Notes: generated from the letters alone by a model not told the origin. A DNA stretch of 21,969 nucleotides from an uncultured Lachnospiraceae bacterium (GCA_910587495.1 CAJUMT010000027.1:1-21969), one strand, 5' to 3'; counted from the first letter of the stretch, positions 1 through 8,386 are shown. Made by a program: numbers and translations.

Positions 1-822
1 CGGCCAGTAAATCGTATGGAAACGGATGATATCTTTTCCGATCAGATGCAAGTCCGCGGGCCAGTCTTTCTTAAACTGTTCGCTGCTTTCGCCGCCGCAG
101 TTATATCCGATACCTGTGATGTAATTGGTCAGCGCGTCCAGCCATACATAAACCACATGCTTCTCATCAAAAGTAACCGGAATCCCCCATTTAAAAGAAG
201 TACGCGACACGCACAGATCCTGCAGGCCCGGAAGCAAGAAATTATTCATCATCTCATTTTTCCGGGATACGGGCTGAATAAACTCCGGATGCGTATTGAT
301 ATGCGCAATCAGACGATCCGCATATTTACTCATCTTAAAAAAGTAGGCTTCCTCTTTAGCAGGCTGCACCTCGCGACCGCAGTCGGGACATTTTCCGTCC
401 ACAAGCTGAGACTCGGTAAAGAAAGATTCACAGGGCGTGCAGTACATGCCTTCATAATGCCCTTTATAGATATCCCCTTTGTCATACATATATTTAAAGA
501 TCTTCTGCACCTGCTCTTCATGCTCTTTATCCGTCGTACGGATAAACTTATCGTAGGAAGTGTTCATCAGATCCCAGATCGTGCGGATCTGCCCGGCCAC
601 GTCATCTACAAATTCTTTCGGCGTAATCCCTGCTTCTGCCGCTTTTAACTCGATCTTCTGTCCATGCTCATCAGTACCTGTCTGGAAAAATACATCATAA
701 CCCTGAAATCTCTTGTAACGGGCGATGCTGTCCGCCAGAACAATTTCATAGGTATTGCCGATATGAGGTTTTCCGGATGTATAAGCGATGGCTGTGGTCA
801 TATAAAATTTCTTTTTGTCCAT
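1..822 (-). CDS. metG: methionyl-tRNA synthetase, N-terminal part (truncated by window edge)
   Basis: The enzyme charges tRNA-Met with methionine in the cytoplasm using ATP. 274 residues are visible, starting at the ATG at 820-822, which has an AGGTGG ribosome site just upstream; the rest runs off the left edge. The class I signature appears as PHIGNTYE (HIGH box variant, H20-N23), followed by the family stretch TGTDEHGQKI at about residues 48-57. A zinc-knuckle insert has four cysteines (C128, C131, C145, C148), as in zinc-binding MetRS forms. The ligand-pocket region VYVWLDALTNYITG follows near residues 224-237. The KMSKS loop and anticodon-binding domain lie outside the window; the KMSKY at about 163 is not that loop. 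The gene sits 83 bp downstream of spmB in the same direction and has its own possible promoter. Identity is not in doubt; only completeness is unknown. Confidence 0.97.
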   Translation of the reverse strand, partial: MDKKKFYMTTAIAYTSGKPHIGNTYEIVLADSIARYKRFQGYDVFFQTGTDEHGQKIELKAAEAGITPKEFVDDVAGQIRTIWDLMNTSYDKFIRTTDKEHEEQVQKIFKYMYDKGDIYKGHYEGMYCTPCESFFTESQLVDGKCPDCGREVQPAKEEAYFFKMSKYADRLIAHINTHPEFIQPVSRKNEMMNNFLLPGLQDLCVSRTSFKWGIPVTFDEKHVVYVWLDALTNYITGIGYNCGGESSEQFKKDWPADLHLIGKDIIRFHTIYWP

Positions 823-873
823 TTGTTCCACCTCTGTTTCCCTCTTTGTTTCTTTGTAAAATCAGTTTCTATC

Positions 874-902
874 AGATTAGCACAGGCGGAATCAGAAGTC
901 AA
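874..902 (-). promoter_or_regulatory. possible metG promoter
   Basis: On the minus strand TTGACT (897-902) is followed after 17 bp by TAATCT (874-879), about 50 bp before the metG start. The -35 is good and the -10 is weak (3 of 6 consensus). No T-box-like leader fits in the 83-bp gap. Confidence 0.4.
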
Positions 903-905
903 TTA

Positions 906-1430
906 TTACATCATGCCCGCCAGGACCACGCTTGCCGCAATGCCCGCGAAAGTACTAAGAAGCGCCCCCGCAAGCGTCCACCGGGTTTTCGTTACTTTCG
1001 CCGTTAGAAAATACACGCTCATGGTATAGAATACGGTCTCCGTACATCCCATCATGATGGAAGCGGTCAATCCGATCTGAGAATCCGTCCCGTAGGACTT
1101 GTAGATATCAAGTGCCAGAGAAGTAGCGGCAGACGAGGAAAAGAGCCGCACGACCGCCAGCGGGATTAACTGCACCGGAAAGTGCAGAAGCCCCGCCGCG
1201 CCCGACAAATACTGTGCCACAAAGTCCAGAAACCCCGAAGCCCTAAGCATCCCCACAGCCGCCATAAGGCCGATCAGCGTTGGCATAATCTTAAGGACCG
1301 TCTTTAGTCCGCCCGCCGCGCCCTTAACAAATTCATCATAGACAGATACTTTTTCCGTCAATGCATAAGCTACAATATAAAAAATAACAAGCGGTATGAT
1401 AAAATCTGAAATATAATAAAAAAATGTCAT
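906..1430 (-). CDS. spmB: spore maturation protein B, nucleoside-recognition (Gate) membrane protein
   Basis: This is a 174-residue hydrophobic membrane protein of the SpmB type, known from Bacillus to be needed for spore-core dehydration and heat resistance. Visible features are an N-terminal membrane segment (FIIPLVIFYIVAYAL), the Gate-domain stretch GAAGGLKTVLKIMPTLIGLMA, the serine-rich RLFSSSAATSLALDIY, and the family stretch GCTETVFYTMSVYF. The start is uncertain. The frame is open from a TTG at 1481, but the ATG at 1430 gives a length close to the roughly 178 residues of Bacillus SpmB and begins directly with the first membrane helix. Neither start has a strong ribosome site. The gene follows the TPR gene in the same direction and may be cotranscribed with it. 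The usual partner spmA is not adjacent; upstream lies an unrelated J-domain/TPR gene. Confidence 0.85.
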   Translation of the reverse strand: MTFFYYISDFIIPLVIFYIVAYALTEKVSVYDEFVKGAAGGLKTVLKIMPTLIGLMAAVGMLRASGFLDFVAQYLSGAAGLLHFPVQLIPLAVVRLFSSSAATSLALDIYKSYGTDSQIGLTASIMMGCTETVFYTMSVYFLTAKVTKTRWTLAGALLSTFAGIAASVVLAGMM

Positions 1431-1502
1431 GCATCCCAAACCAGGTATATTTGTTCTCATTGTATGCCCGATGAAGGCCAAATATACAAATCGGTGTTTT
1501 CG

Positions 1503-4397
1503 TCAGGACTGCTGTTTTAAAAGTTCTTCCAACCTGATAAGCTTTTTATCATAATAGTCTGTCGTCTTATACTGCGCCGCTTTACGCATCCATTTAAGCG
1601 CCTCGTTTAGATCCCCCCGTCTTTCCTCCATCTTGGCCAAATCCTCCATAGCCTCATAGCATTCGACCGCATTGCAGGTAAAGACGGTGTTCTGACAGCT
1701 AAAGACTTTTTTAAACATTTCTTCCGCCTCTTCAAAACGTCCCAGATGTGCCAGCACATCCGCCATTCCTTCCATGCTGCAGCAATCATAAGGATCCTTT
1801 TCCAGTTCTTTTATATAATTATCAAGACTTTTTTGATAACATTCTTTTGCTTCTTCCATACGCCCCAATGCCTCGTATACTTCCCCCAGCTTCAGCCAGC
1901 CATAAAGAGCAGTGGGTTCCAGTTCTGCAGCCCTCTGAAGGTAAGGCAGCGCTTCTGCCTGCATATCCCGGCTGTTCGCGTAATATTTTCCAAACATCCG
2001 GTAATTCCTGGCATTCTCAGGTTCATGGTCTATGGCCATCTGATAATACTCTTCTGCCTTATCATACTCCTTTTGCGCTTCATAATAAGAAGCGATCTCC
2101 CGATATGCCGATGATGTGGCAGAGGGCTTCACCTCTATGTATCGGATCATACACCGAACGGCTTCCTCATATCTTTTCTGCCGCTTTAAAACTGCGCCAT
2201 AAATCCAAAGAAGACTTGTGTCGTCCGGATACTGCTTTAACGCCTTACGCAAATGCTCCTCCGCCTTTTCATTCTGTCGGGTTCGTTTCATAAGTCGGCA
2301 TAAATCTCTGGCCGCCTGACGGTTTCCGTTTTTCCAGCCTTCCTCATAAGCATGGGCCGCCGCCTCCCATTTACCCTGATCCTGAAGCGCATCCCCCAGG
2401 TAATCCCAGGCAAGTCCATAGGAGGGCCGCTCTTCCAGCGATCTGCGAAAATATTGTTCCGCCTCTTCATAACGCCGCATGGACAGAAGCGCCCTGCCCA
2501 GCCGGTAGAGGAGAAAATAATCGTTGGCATCACGCTCCAGCATCTCCTGATATATGGCTGTTTCTTCCTCGTAGCGATTCAGCTCATGGAGATAATCCCC
2601 CTTCATTACCCGGCGAAGGGGTGTATCCTTATCTTCTATTGCTTTCTCAATCCATTCTAATGCTTCCGCCGGACGGTCCATGTCATAACATAGCCCCGCA
2701 TATTCCTGACAGATCACACCGGGCGCTCCGCCGCTTTCGATCATAGCTTTCAGCGTTTGCTCTGCCTCTTCGTATTCCTCCAGCCCCCGCAAGGCTTTCG
2801 CGTAGTCAAAGGCCACCTGCAGGCTCCTAAGCCCCTGTCCCAACACCTGTTTTGCCTCATTTTTTACTTCCTGATAACGGTCCAGTTCCAGAAGAAGCTC
2901 CAGACGCAGGCAAAAAGCATCTTTATGGAATCCCATTTTAAGCGCCCTGTCGCATTGCGCAAGCGCTTCTTCGGTGTCCGAAAGAAGCCTGGCTTTCTGG
3001 TAACAGCACTCCGGCTCATAGGGGAACTGTTCCTGGGCTTTCTCGTAGATCTCAATGGCCGCACCCTTATCCCCCGCCAGATGGTATTCCTCTGCCAGGT
3101 CCATATACAAAGCCAGCGGACGCTCTTCTTCCGGCATGACATCCCATACCGCCTGACGATATTTTACCGCCGATGTATAATCTTCCAGGCCGTGGCAGCT
3201 GTCGGCCAGCATAATCAGCCAGGACATTTCCTGGTCTTCTCCCGGCGTATGGCTCTCCAAAAGCTGTCTAGCTCTGTCATGCCGATGCCCCAGCATACAG
3301 ATATTGGCCATCTGCCACCAATCGTCGAACGCCGGATCCTCCTCCTGCTGATGAGACAGCGCCTCCGCAGTTACACGGATCATATCTTCCAGGTGATCCC
3401 AGCGTTCCTCCCGACAATTTCTGGCTCTCATATAAGCCGACAAAGCCCTGGCATTCTCCCCAAGTCCGCGCAAATAAGTACCCATCAGTTCCCAGTGGGC
3501 GGGATTTTTATCGTCCTGCTCCAGCAGAGAGCCGATCAGTTCTTCTAATTCTTCTTTTTCTATCCCTGCGTCTTTATAAGCCATGGCGATGCGGATATAC
3601 CAATATTTGCAGTAAGGATTATCCTGGTCTATCTGAAAAGCCCGAACTGCCAGCTTCCACGCCTGGCTTTCATGGCTCTCCTGCATAAATTCATGACGGA
3701 GCCGCAAAAGCAGCATATCCGGATGTTCCATCTGCATATGATCTATGTTTTCCAGAAGTTCTTCCGCCTTATCACGATCCCGGTCATTTAATGCTTTTCT
3801 AAGCGCAAAGTAAAGAGAAAAATACTTGTCATATGCAAATCCGTCCCGTATTTCCATGCGCTCATACCGGAACGCGTCTTCATGTTCAATCCGCCCCAGA
3901 AGATACTCCGCATAGTCTTCCGGAAAATGTTCATACAGTTCATCCTCATCTTCCGTCCACCCAAAAACCCGGTCAAGCACCTGATAACATCTGTGAGGCA
4001 GATGGCTGTGGTCCATCAGATATCCGATCAGCGCCCATCCTGCCTCTTTCTGGCTTTCCAGTTCCTGACATACAGGAAGCTTAAGAAGCGTCTCCCACTC
4101 CCCTGGATCGATGCGGCGGCCAAAATCCTGATACAGTTCATCCGCTTTCTTTAAAAGTTCTCTGATCTCTTCACCGCCCATCATCTGACTTTCCCGGATC
4201 GTCTGATTCTGCGGCTCCTCCTTTTCCTCTTCCGCCTGCCGCACCGCCGCAAGCGCTTTCTCCAGAGCCGCCCGCAGACGCCTGAATCCCTCCGGATTGT
4301 CTTCCGGATGATTCTCGGGCAGTTTTTCGAGATAGGCCTTTTTTATCATTTCTTCATCTTCTGTCTCACATATGCCCAAAACTTCCCATTCGTTCAA
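1503..4397 (-). CDS. J-domain-like / tetratricopeptide repeat protein
   Basis: This is a 964-residue soluble protein starting at a TTG (4395-4397) with AAGGTG upstream. Residues 1-45 look like a divergent DnaJ J domain: WEVLGI, then KKAYLEKLPENHPEDNPEGF, then RLRAALEKAL. The usual HPD tripeptide appears as H30-P31-E32-D33, with one extra residue. A charged linker follows, and from about residue 190 to the end the protein is a solenoid of TPR-type helix pairs. Clear units include RRYEEAEQYFRRSLEERPSY, KEYDKAEEYYQMAIDHEPEN and GRMEEAKECYQKSLDNY. No signal peptide or membrane segment is seen. TPR solenoids bind proteins, and a J domain suggests a link to the DnaK chaperone, but the partner is unknown. 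The gene lies 39 bp after the GH172 gene in the same direction, so cotranscription is possible without implying shared function. Confidence 0.85.
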   Translation of the reverse strand: MNEWEVLGICETEDEEMIKKAYLEKLPENHPEDNPEGFRRLRAALEKALAAVRQAEEEKEEPQNQTIRESQMMGGEEIRELLKKADELYQDFGRRIDPGEWETLLKLPVCQELESQKEAGWALIGYLMDHSHLPHRCYQVLDRVFGWTEDEDELYEHFPEDYAEYLLGRIEHEDAFRYERMEIRDGFAYDKYFSLYFALRKALNDRDRDKAEELLENIDHMQMEHPDMLLLRLRHEFMQESHESQAWKLAVRAFQIDQDNPYCKYWYIRIAMAYKDAGIEKEELEELIGSLLEQDDKNPAHWELMGTYLRGLGENARALSAYMRARNCREERWDHLEDMIRVTAEALSHQQEEDPAFDDWWQMANICMLGHRHDRARQLLESHTPGEDQEMSWLIMLADSCHGLEDYTSAVKYRQAVWDVMPEEERPLALYMDLAEEYHLAGDKGAAIEIYEKAQEQFPYEPECCYQKARLLSDTEEALAQCDRALKMGFHKDAFCLRLELLLELDRYQEVKNEAKQVLGQGLRSLQVAFDYAKALRGLEEYEEAEQTLKAMIESGGAPGVICQEYAGLCYDMDRPAEALEWIEKAIEDKDTPLRRVMKGDYLHELNRYEEETAIYQEMLERDANDYFLLYRLGRALLSMRRYEEAEQYFRRSLEERPSYGLAWDYLGDALQDQGKWEAAAHAYEEGWKNGNRQAARDLCRLMKRTRQNEKAEEHLRKALKQYPDDTSLLWIYGAVLKRQKRYEEAVRCMIRYIEVKPSATSSAYREIASYYEAQKEYDKAEEYYQMAIDHEPENARNYRMFGKYYANSRDMQAEALPYLQRAAELEPTALYGWLKLGEVYEALGRMEEAKECYQKSLDNYIKELEKDPYDCCSMEGMADVLAHLGRFEEAEEMFKKVFSCQNTVFTCNAVECYEAMEDLAKMEERRGDLNEALKWMRKAAQYKTTDYYDKKLIRLEELLKQQS

Positions 4398-4436
4398 TCT
4401 CTTTTCACCTTCCTGTCTCTCATTTAGGATTGTTCT

Positions 4437-5522
4437 CTATCTGGGCCAGCGTTTCCCTGGCTTTGGCAGCTTGGGAAACGCCTGGTGGGGTTCTCTCTGA
4501 TACCAGTAAGCAACGCTGGAAAGATCATCCTGTCTCTCAAAAAGCCCTCCGTAAGAGACGCCGATCTGTTGTACCGTCACTTTCAGATCCCGGTCAAAAA
4601 ATATCGGGTCGCACATATGCCAGCGGTAAAATCCCCGCATAGGCGGGCAGTCGTCGTTATGGTAAGGATTGACAACGGCCTGGTCATGGCGGGAATAAAA
4701 AGGATATCCCAAATACGGCGTAGTGTAGCACTGCTCCTGCATTTTTGAATCAGAATGGCTGGCAAAGCTCCATGACCCGCCAAAATAATCTTCCATCCCG
4801 GTCCCGCATATAGTCGGATATTCCTCATCACCGTCTATATAAAATTTCACCTCTCCTTCTCCCCACCAATATCGTTCCAGCGTAGACAAAGCAATATAAG
4901 TTCCCACATATCTTCCGCAGCCCCAGATACCGTCGGCAATCACATAGTCCACGCCCTTTTCCGTAATGGCCTGCCTTCTCCACTGGGCATGAAAGTATTC
5001 CGTGTCCTCTGGCATACTGTCATACAGAATATAGTCGATCTGGTAGAAAAATGCCAGGATCACATTGGCATGCTCATTCACCAGCAAAATTCTGGCGCGG
5101 CTTTTAAAAGGCATGGCAAAATAGCTGTTCAATCCCCGCAGAGGGGCTACAATAATGCAGGAAGAGTTCACAAAGCATTCCTGCCCGAAACCGCAGCAGA
5201 AAAAATCACCTAACGGAACTTCCACCGAAGGCGTCTCCTCTTCATCCCAGAAAATCTTCAGCACCAGATCCCGCAGAACAAAACGCTCTGACTCTGACGT
5301 TTTTTGATCTACTGTCATCCATATATGGGTGATGGTTCCCGCGCCCTGTATATCCGCCAGAAGTACTTCTTCCCCCGGCTCAATATTCGTTAAACAGGGG
5401 CTTCCTTTTCTTGATTTCCCCAGATGGCTGGCTGCCATGCCGCCCTTTCCCTTTTCTCCTGTGGGGTTTTCCGCATTAATCGCCCTGCTTTTCCCCCGCC
5501 TGATCAATAATGGATTGGCCAT
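4437..5522 (-). CDS. GH172 (DUF2961) family glycoside hydrolase
   Basis: This 361-residue protein matches the DUF2961 family, now GH172, whose studied members act on fructofuranosyl or arabinofuranosyl linkages. The start is the ATG at 5520-5522 with a strong GAGGGAGG site. Landmarks are GAGTITHIWMTV near residues 61-71, GDFFCCGFG near 105-113, ADGIWGCGRYVGTY near 196-209, and the catalytic region from GEGEVKFYIDGD (221-232) to TICGTGMEDYFGGSW. The conserved glutamates there (E222/E224 and E244) correspond to the catalytic pair. The usual motif is GTGTEDYF; here Thr is replaced by Met. Length is normal for the family. There is no signal peptide, so the enzyme is probably cytoplasmic. It lies downstream of a LacI-type regulator with its own consensus-like promoter. 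Action on fructose-containing sugars would suit the neighbouring sucrose-like PTS, but substrate is inference. Confidence 0.9.
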   Translation of the reverse strand: MANPLLIRRGKSRAINAENPTGEKGKGGMAASHLGKSRKGSPCLTNIEPGEEVLLADIQGAGTITHIWMTVDQKTSESERFVLRDLVLKIFWDEEETPSVEVPLGDFFCCGFGQECFVNSSCIIVAPLRGLNSYFAMPFKSRARILLVNEHANVILAFFYQIDYILYDSMPEDTEYFHAQWRRQAITEKGVDYVIADGIWGCGRYVGTYIALSTLERYWWGEGEVKFYIDGDEEYPTICGTGMEDYFGGSWSFASHSDSKMQEQCYTTPYLGYPFYSRHDQAVVNPYHNDDCPPMRGFYRWHMCDPIFFDRDLKVTVQQIGVSYGGLFERQDDLSSVAYWYQREPHQAFPKLPKPGKRWPR

Positions 5523-5559
5523 GGATGTTTTCCTCCCTCGTGATATTTTTTATGGCTTT

Positions 5560-5589
5560 ATTATAAAAGTACTTGCGGCAATATGCAAG
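5560..5589 (-). promoter_or_regulatory. promoter of the GH172 gene with overlapping palindrome
   Basis: On the minus strand TTGCAT (5583-5588) is followed after exactly 17 bp by a perfect TATAAT (5560-5565), about 40 bp before the GH172 start. An 18-bp imperfect palindrome at 5572-5589 (arms CTTGC / GCAAG) covers the -35 and part of the spacer and could be a repressor site. The binder is unknown; the LacI-family protein encoded upstream is the obvious candidate. Confidence 0.65.
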
Positions 5590-5626
5590 GAAACTGAAAT
5601 ATTAAATTTGGTCAATGTACGCAACA

Positions 5627-5664
5627 GCGCCGCAAAATCATTGTTTTTAATGATCTTGCGGCGC
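5627..5664. terminator. strong stem-loop between the LacI gene and GH172, probable terminator
   Basis: Two 16-bp arms (5627-5642 and 5649-5664) pair with a single mismatch around a 6-base loop. The stem base is GCGCCGCAA. It begins about 40 bp past the LacI-family stop codon. A short T run follows only on the plus strand (CTTTTA), so rho-independent termination of the minus-strand gene would rely mostly on stem strength. Confidence 0.6.
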
Positions 5665-5701
5665 ACTTTTATCCATAACCACTTCATATACATTTTTATT
5701 G

Positions 5702-6703
5702 TCAGGGAGATACAAAGCGGATGGTAGATTCTCTTGCAATAATACGGGACTCTAATTCGTACATGCAGGGTTCTGTACCATTATTTATCTGATCCAACAG
5801 AATTTCCACGGATTTTTTCCCGATCTCATCCAAAGGCTGGGCTAAAGCAGTGAGTTTAGGGCTGATTTCTTTGGCCAAAAGGGAATTGTCAAAGCCGGCA
5901 ATCGCAATATCCTGCGGAACGGCATAGCCCAATTCACGAAAAGCCGTGATAGCTTCACAGGCGGTAATGTCGTCATTGGCCAGATATGCTTCGCAATGCA
6001 GCCCTGCATCCGCCGCGTACTGTTTTACCAGCTTATACACCAGGCTGGCATTCATATTCTTCGGCGCAGGGCATTCAATAATATCAGTCAGTTCAACCTG
6101 GCTGGCGGACAAATACTGCTGAAACCCGGCATATTTCAGCGCAGAAGTAGATTCTTTGGTAGGGCCGATATAGCCTATTTTCTGAAAACCCATGTTCAGA
6201 AAATGCCGGGCTATCTGCTGGCCGCCGTTGTAATGTGAAATATATACGCAGCTGAACCCCTCCATCCGTTTGGTGATCATCACTGCCGGGACCTGCAAAC
6301 GCTGGTAGGCAGGCAGGCTGTGCTTTGTAGAAACCGGAACGGCAATGATGCCGTCCACTTTTCTCTGGCGAAGCTGCGCGAGAATATTTTTTTCCTTTTC
6401 CAGGCTGCGGTGTGTATTGCAAATAATAATACTGTATCCCTCATAAAACGCCTGGTTTTCTATGGATTCTATAATTTCACTGAAAAAAGGATAGGCGATT
6501 TCCGGAACCAGCAAGCCAATGATGTTTGTCCGGTTCCCGGCCAGGCTTTGCGCAATGAGATTAGGCTCGTAATCCAGTTCTTTTACCCAGTGGAGTACTT
6601 TTTGCCGTGTCTCTGCCTTAACAGAAGGGTGGTTAGAAAGAACTCTGGAAACTGTGACCCTGGAAACACCCGCTTTATCCGCAATATCCTGCATACTGAC
6701 CAC
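5702..6703 (-). CDS. LacI-family transcriptional regulator
   Basis: This 333-residue repressor starts at a GTG (6701-6703) preceded by AAGGGGGG. Residues 1-25 form the LacI helix-turn-helix (MQDIADKAGVSRVTVSRVLS), followed by the hinge helix region EPNLIAQSLAGN. The rest is a periplasmic-binding-protein-like effector domain: NIIGLLVPEIAYPFFSEIIE, then DGIIAVPVS, then a C-terminal IAIAGFDNSLLAKEISPKLT segment. The family binds sugars and represses or activates carbohydrate operons from CpG-centred palindromes. It lies between the GH172 gene and the marR-MATE pair. Good candidate targets are the two related CpG-centred sites at 11026-11047 and 11208-11229 in the sugar-operon control region, and the palindrome at the GH172 promoter. 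The effector is unknown. Confidence 0.95.
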   Translation of the reverse strand: MVSMQDIADKAGVSRVTVSRVLSNHPSVKAETRQKVLHWVKELDYEPNLIAQSLAGNRTNIIGLLVPEIAYPFFSEIIESIENQAFYEGYSIIICNTHRSLEKEKNILAQLRQRKVDGIIAVPVSTKHSLPAYQRLQVPAVMITKRMEGFSCVYISHYNGGQQIARHFLNMGFQKIGYIGPTKESTSALKYAGFQQYLSASQVELTDIIECPAPKNMNASLVYKLVKQYAADAGLHCEAYLANDDITACEAITAFRELGYAVPQDIAIAGFDNSLLAKEISPKLTALAQPLDEIGKKSVEILLDQINNGTEPCMYELESRIIARESTIRFVSP

Positions 6704-6749
6704 GGCAATCCCCCCTTTCTTAATTTACAGAATCCCACAATATAAAAAT

Positions 6750-6778
6750 ATTTTATGCCAGACATCCACTATTGTCAA
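6750..6778 (-). promoter_or_regulatory. promoter of the LacI-family regulator
   Basis: A perfect TTGACA (6773-6778 on the minus strand) is followed after 17 bp by TAAAAT (6750-6755), about 45 bp before the GTG start. The regulator therefore appears to have its own promoter and does not depend on read-through from the MATE gene. No CpG-centred operator like those at 11026 or 11208 is visible here. Confidence 0.7.
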
Positions 6779-6841
6779 GAAAGAAAAGAACCGCCTTTTT
6801 GTACCCTTCACATAAAAAACGGAATACTTTTAACCAGATTT

Positions 6842-8209
6842 TCAACCAGTTCCATTTGGCGTTTCGGTTTTCTGCGTGCTTAACTTTTTGTATGTGTTGA
6901 CATACAAAACAGCCGCAAGCAATATCGAAAGAATGTCGGCTACCGGCTGCGCCCAAACTAACCCGGTAAGTCCTAAGACTGCTTTCAGAATGAACAGGAC
7001 GGGAATGAAAATGATTCCTTGTCTGCTCAAATTGATAACCAGCGAAGCTGTGGCTGCTCCCATAGCTTGTAAAGCGTTAGTAAGGACATAGAATACGCCG
7101 AAAATGGGACTCGTTGTAAGTAAGATTTTCGCAAACTGGACGGCGTAATCAAAGGCTGTCACATCAGCTAAAAATGCACTGACGATTTGGTTTGTAAACA
7201 GGTAGCAGATAACGGTCAAGACAACGCCTAAAATGAAGGAAAAAATGAAAGAGAACTTAAACACGTCCTTGAACCGTTTCCATAGCTTTGCGCCTACACA
7301 ATACCCCAGCAAAGGCTGTACGCCCTGCCCCAGCCCAATACATACCATGCCTGTTATCGTTACAACTTTCATGGCAACGCCCATTCCGGCAATCGCCATA
7401 TCGCCGTATTCTGCCATTTGGCTGTTGATAATGACTTGTGAAACGCTCATCAGCATAGAGCCTAATGCAGCGGGTACGCCAATGGCAAGTACGCTGCTGC
7501 AAACCTTTTCCCTTAAGGTAAAATCTTTCAACCGGACACTAAGGCTTGATTTTCCACGGAGAAAATAGGAAATGTAATATCCTGCCCCGAACACGTTCCC
7601 GATCACGGTGGCGATAGCAGCCCCGGCGATATTCCACCCAAAACCCAAAATCATAATGGGGTCAAGAACTACGTTCAGCAGGTTTCCTAAAAGCTGCCCC
7701 ATACAAGCCCGCCCCGATTCTCCCTCTGTACGGATTACATTGGAGTAGCAGTTGGAGATAAGCACAAAAGGCCCGCTGCATACAACAATCATTAAATAGG
7801 TTTTCGCTAAATCCCATGTATCGGAACTTGCCCCGATAAGGGAAAGTATCGGCTCCATAAAAATCAGGAACAGAGCCGCCATAACCACACCCACAATCAC
7901 GCAGCCCCACATACAAAAAGAGCATACTTTCTTTGCATAGTCCTTTCGTCCCTCTCCCAACGCACGGGAGATAACCGAAGTGCCGCCCATTCCGAACACT
8001 GTTCCTACTGCCATAAACATCAGAAATACAGGCGTTGCAAGGGAAACTGCGGCAACCTGTAATGCGTCATGGGTCTGACCGATAAAGAATGTATCAGCCA
8101 GATTATAGATTAATACCATGAGCATAGCCGCCATAGCGGGCAAAGCATTCTTGAATACTGCTTTGGATACGGGCATTGATTCAAATACTTCCAGTGATTT
8201 CTGTTCCAT
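6842..8209 (-). CDS. MATE-family multidrug efflux transporter
   Basis: This 455-residue membrane protein belongs to the MATE family, cation/drug antiporters that export toxic compounds. The start is the ATG at 8207-8209, chosen for its AAGGAGG site; the same frame stays open upstream to 8299 but without one. About twelve hydrophobic segments can be traced. Family landmarks are the N-terminal ALPAMAAMLMVLIYNLADTFFIGQ, the GMGGTSVISRALGEGR loop, and a second-half repeat with NSQMAEYGDMAIAGMGVAMKV and GLGQGVQPLLGYCVGA. It lies downstream of a marR gene in the same direction, with two 39-nt direct repeats between and around them. Induction through MarR release is likely. Transported compounds cannot be told from sequence. 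Confidence 0.93.
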   Translation of the reverse strand: MEQKSLEVFESMPVSKAVFKNALPAMAAMLMVLIYNLADTFFIGQTHDALQVAAVSLATPVFLMFMAVGTVFGMGGTSVISRALGEGRKDYAKKVCSFCMWGCVIVGVVMAALFLIFMEPILSLIGASSDTWDLAKTYLMIVVCSGPFVLISNCYSNVIRTEGESGRACMGQLLGNLLNVVLDPIMILGFGWNIAGAAIATVIGNVFGAGYYISYFLRGKSSLSVRLKDFTLREKVCSSVLAIGVPAALGSMLMSVSQVIINSQMAEYGDMAIAGMGVAMKVVTITGMVCIGLGQGVQPLLGYCVGAKLWKRFKDVFKFSFIFSFILGVVLTVICYLFTNQIVSAFLADVTAFDYAVQFAKILLTTSPIFGVFYVLTNALQAMGAATASLVINLSRQGIIFIPVLFILKAVLGLTGLVWAQPVADILSILLAAVLYVNTYKKLSTQKTETPNGTG

Positions 8210-8233
8210 AAATTTTCCTCCTTGTATGCTTGT

Positions 8234-8272
8234 CAAAAGCAAGCTATTGAATTGGTTTTTATAAATGCCCGC
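8234..8272 (-). repeat. 39-nt imperfect direct repeat, copy A (in front of MATE)
   Basis: Read on the minus strand, this aligns without gaps to copy B at 8329-8367, with about 30 of 39 positions identical by eye. The shared core is GCGGG-N-ATTTAT followed later by ATAGCTTGCTTT. A small hairpin (CCCG 8268-8271 with CGGG 8280-8283) abuts it. The CTTGCTTTTG end repeats the arm of the marR operator palindrome. Confidence 0.7.
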
Positions 8273-8328
8273 TTTATGACGGGTTTCTATCAACGGCAAT
8301 CCTCTTTTTGATTCTCCATCAGCCTTTT

Positions 8329-8367
8329 CGAAAGCAAGCTATCGATTTGCCTGGGATAAATACCCGC
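8329..8367 (-). repeat. 39-nt imperfect direct repeat, copy B (at marR 3' end)
   Basis: This is the second copy of the repeat at 8234-8272, offset by 95 bp and in the same orientation. Its hairpin is larger (8357-8386) and includes the marR stop codon. Confidence 0.7.
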
Positions 8368-8386
8368 GAGTCTGGGCGGGCATTTA
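8357..8386 (-). terminator. stem-loop overlapping the marR stop codon
   Basis: The 11-bp arms 8357-8367 (TAAATACCCGC) and 8376-8386 (GCGGGCATTTA) pair with one A/C mismatch that becomes a G-U pair in the minus-strand RNA, around an 8-base loop. No T run follows, so it may act as an mRNA stabiliser, attenuator or partial terminator. Confidence 0.45.

Noticed and set aside
823..905. T-box leader before metG
   Set aside because: Only 83 bp are available and no T-box core or terminator stem is present.
2757..3548. 263-codon plus-strand open frame under the TPR gene
   Set aside because: It is a shadow of the TPR repeats; no ribosome site and no recognisable domain.
8210..8299. Longer MATE N-terminus (30 extra residues from a TTG)
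   Set aside because: The extension passes through repeat copy A and the AAGGAGG site; the ATG at 8209 has the proper ribosome site and the normal family start.
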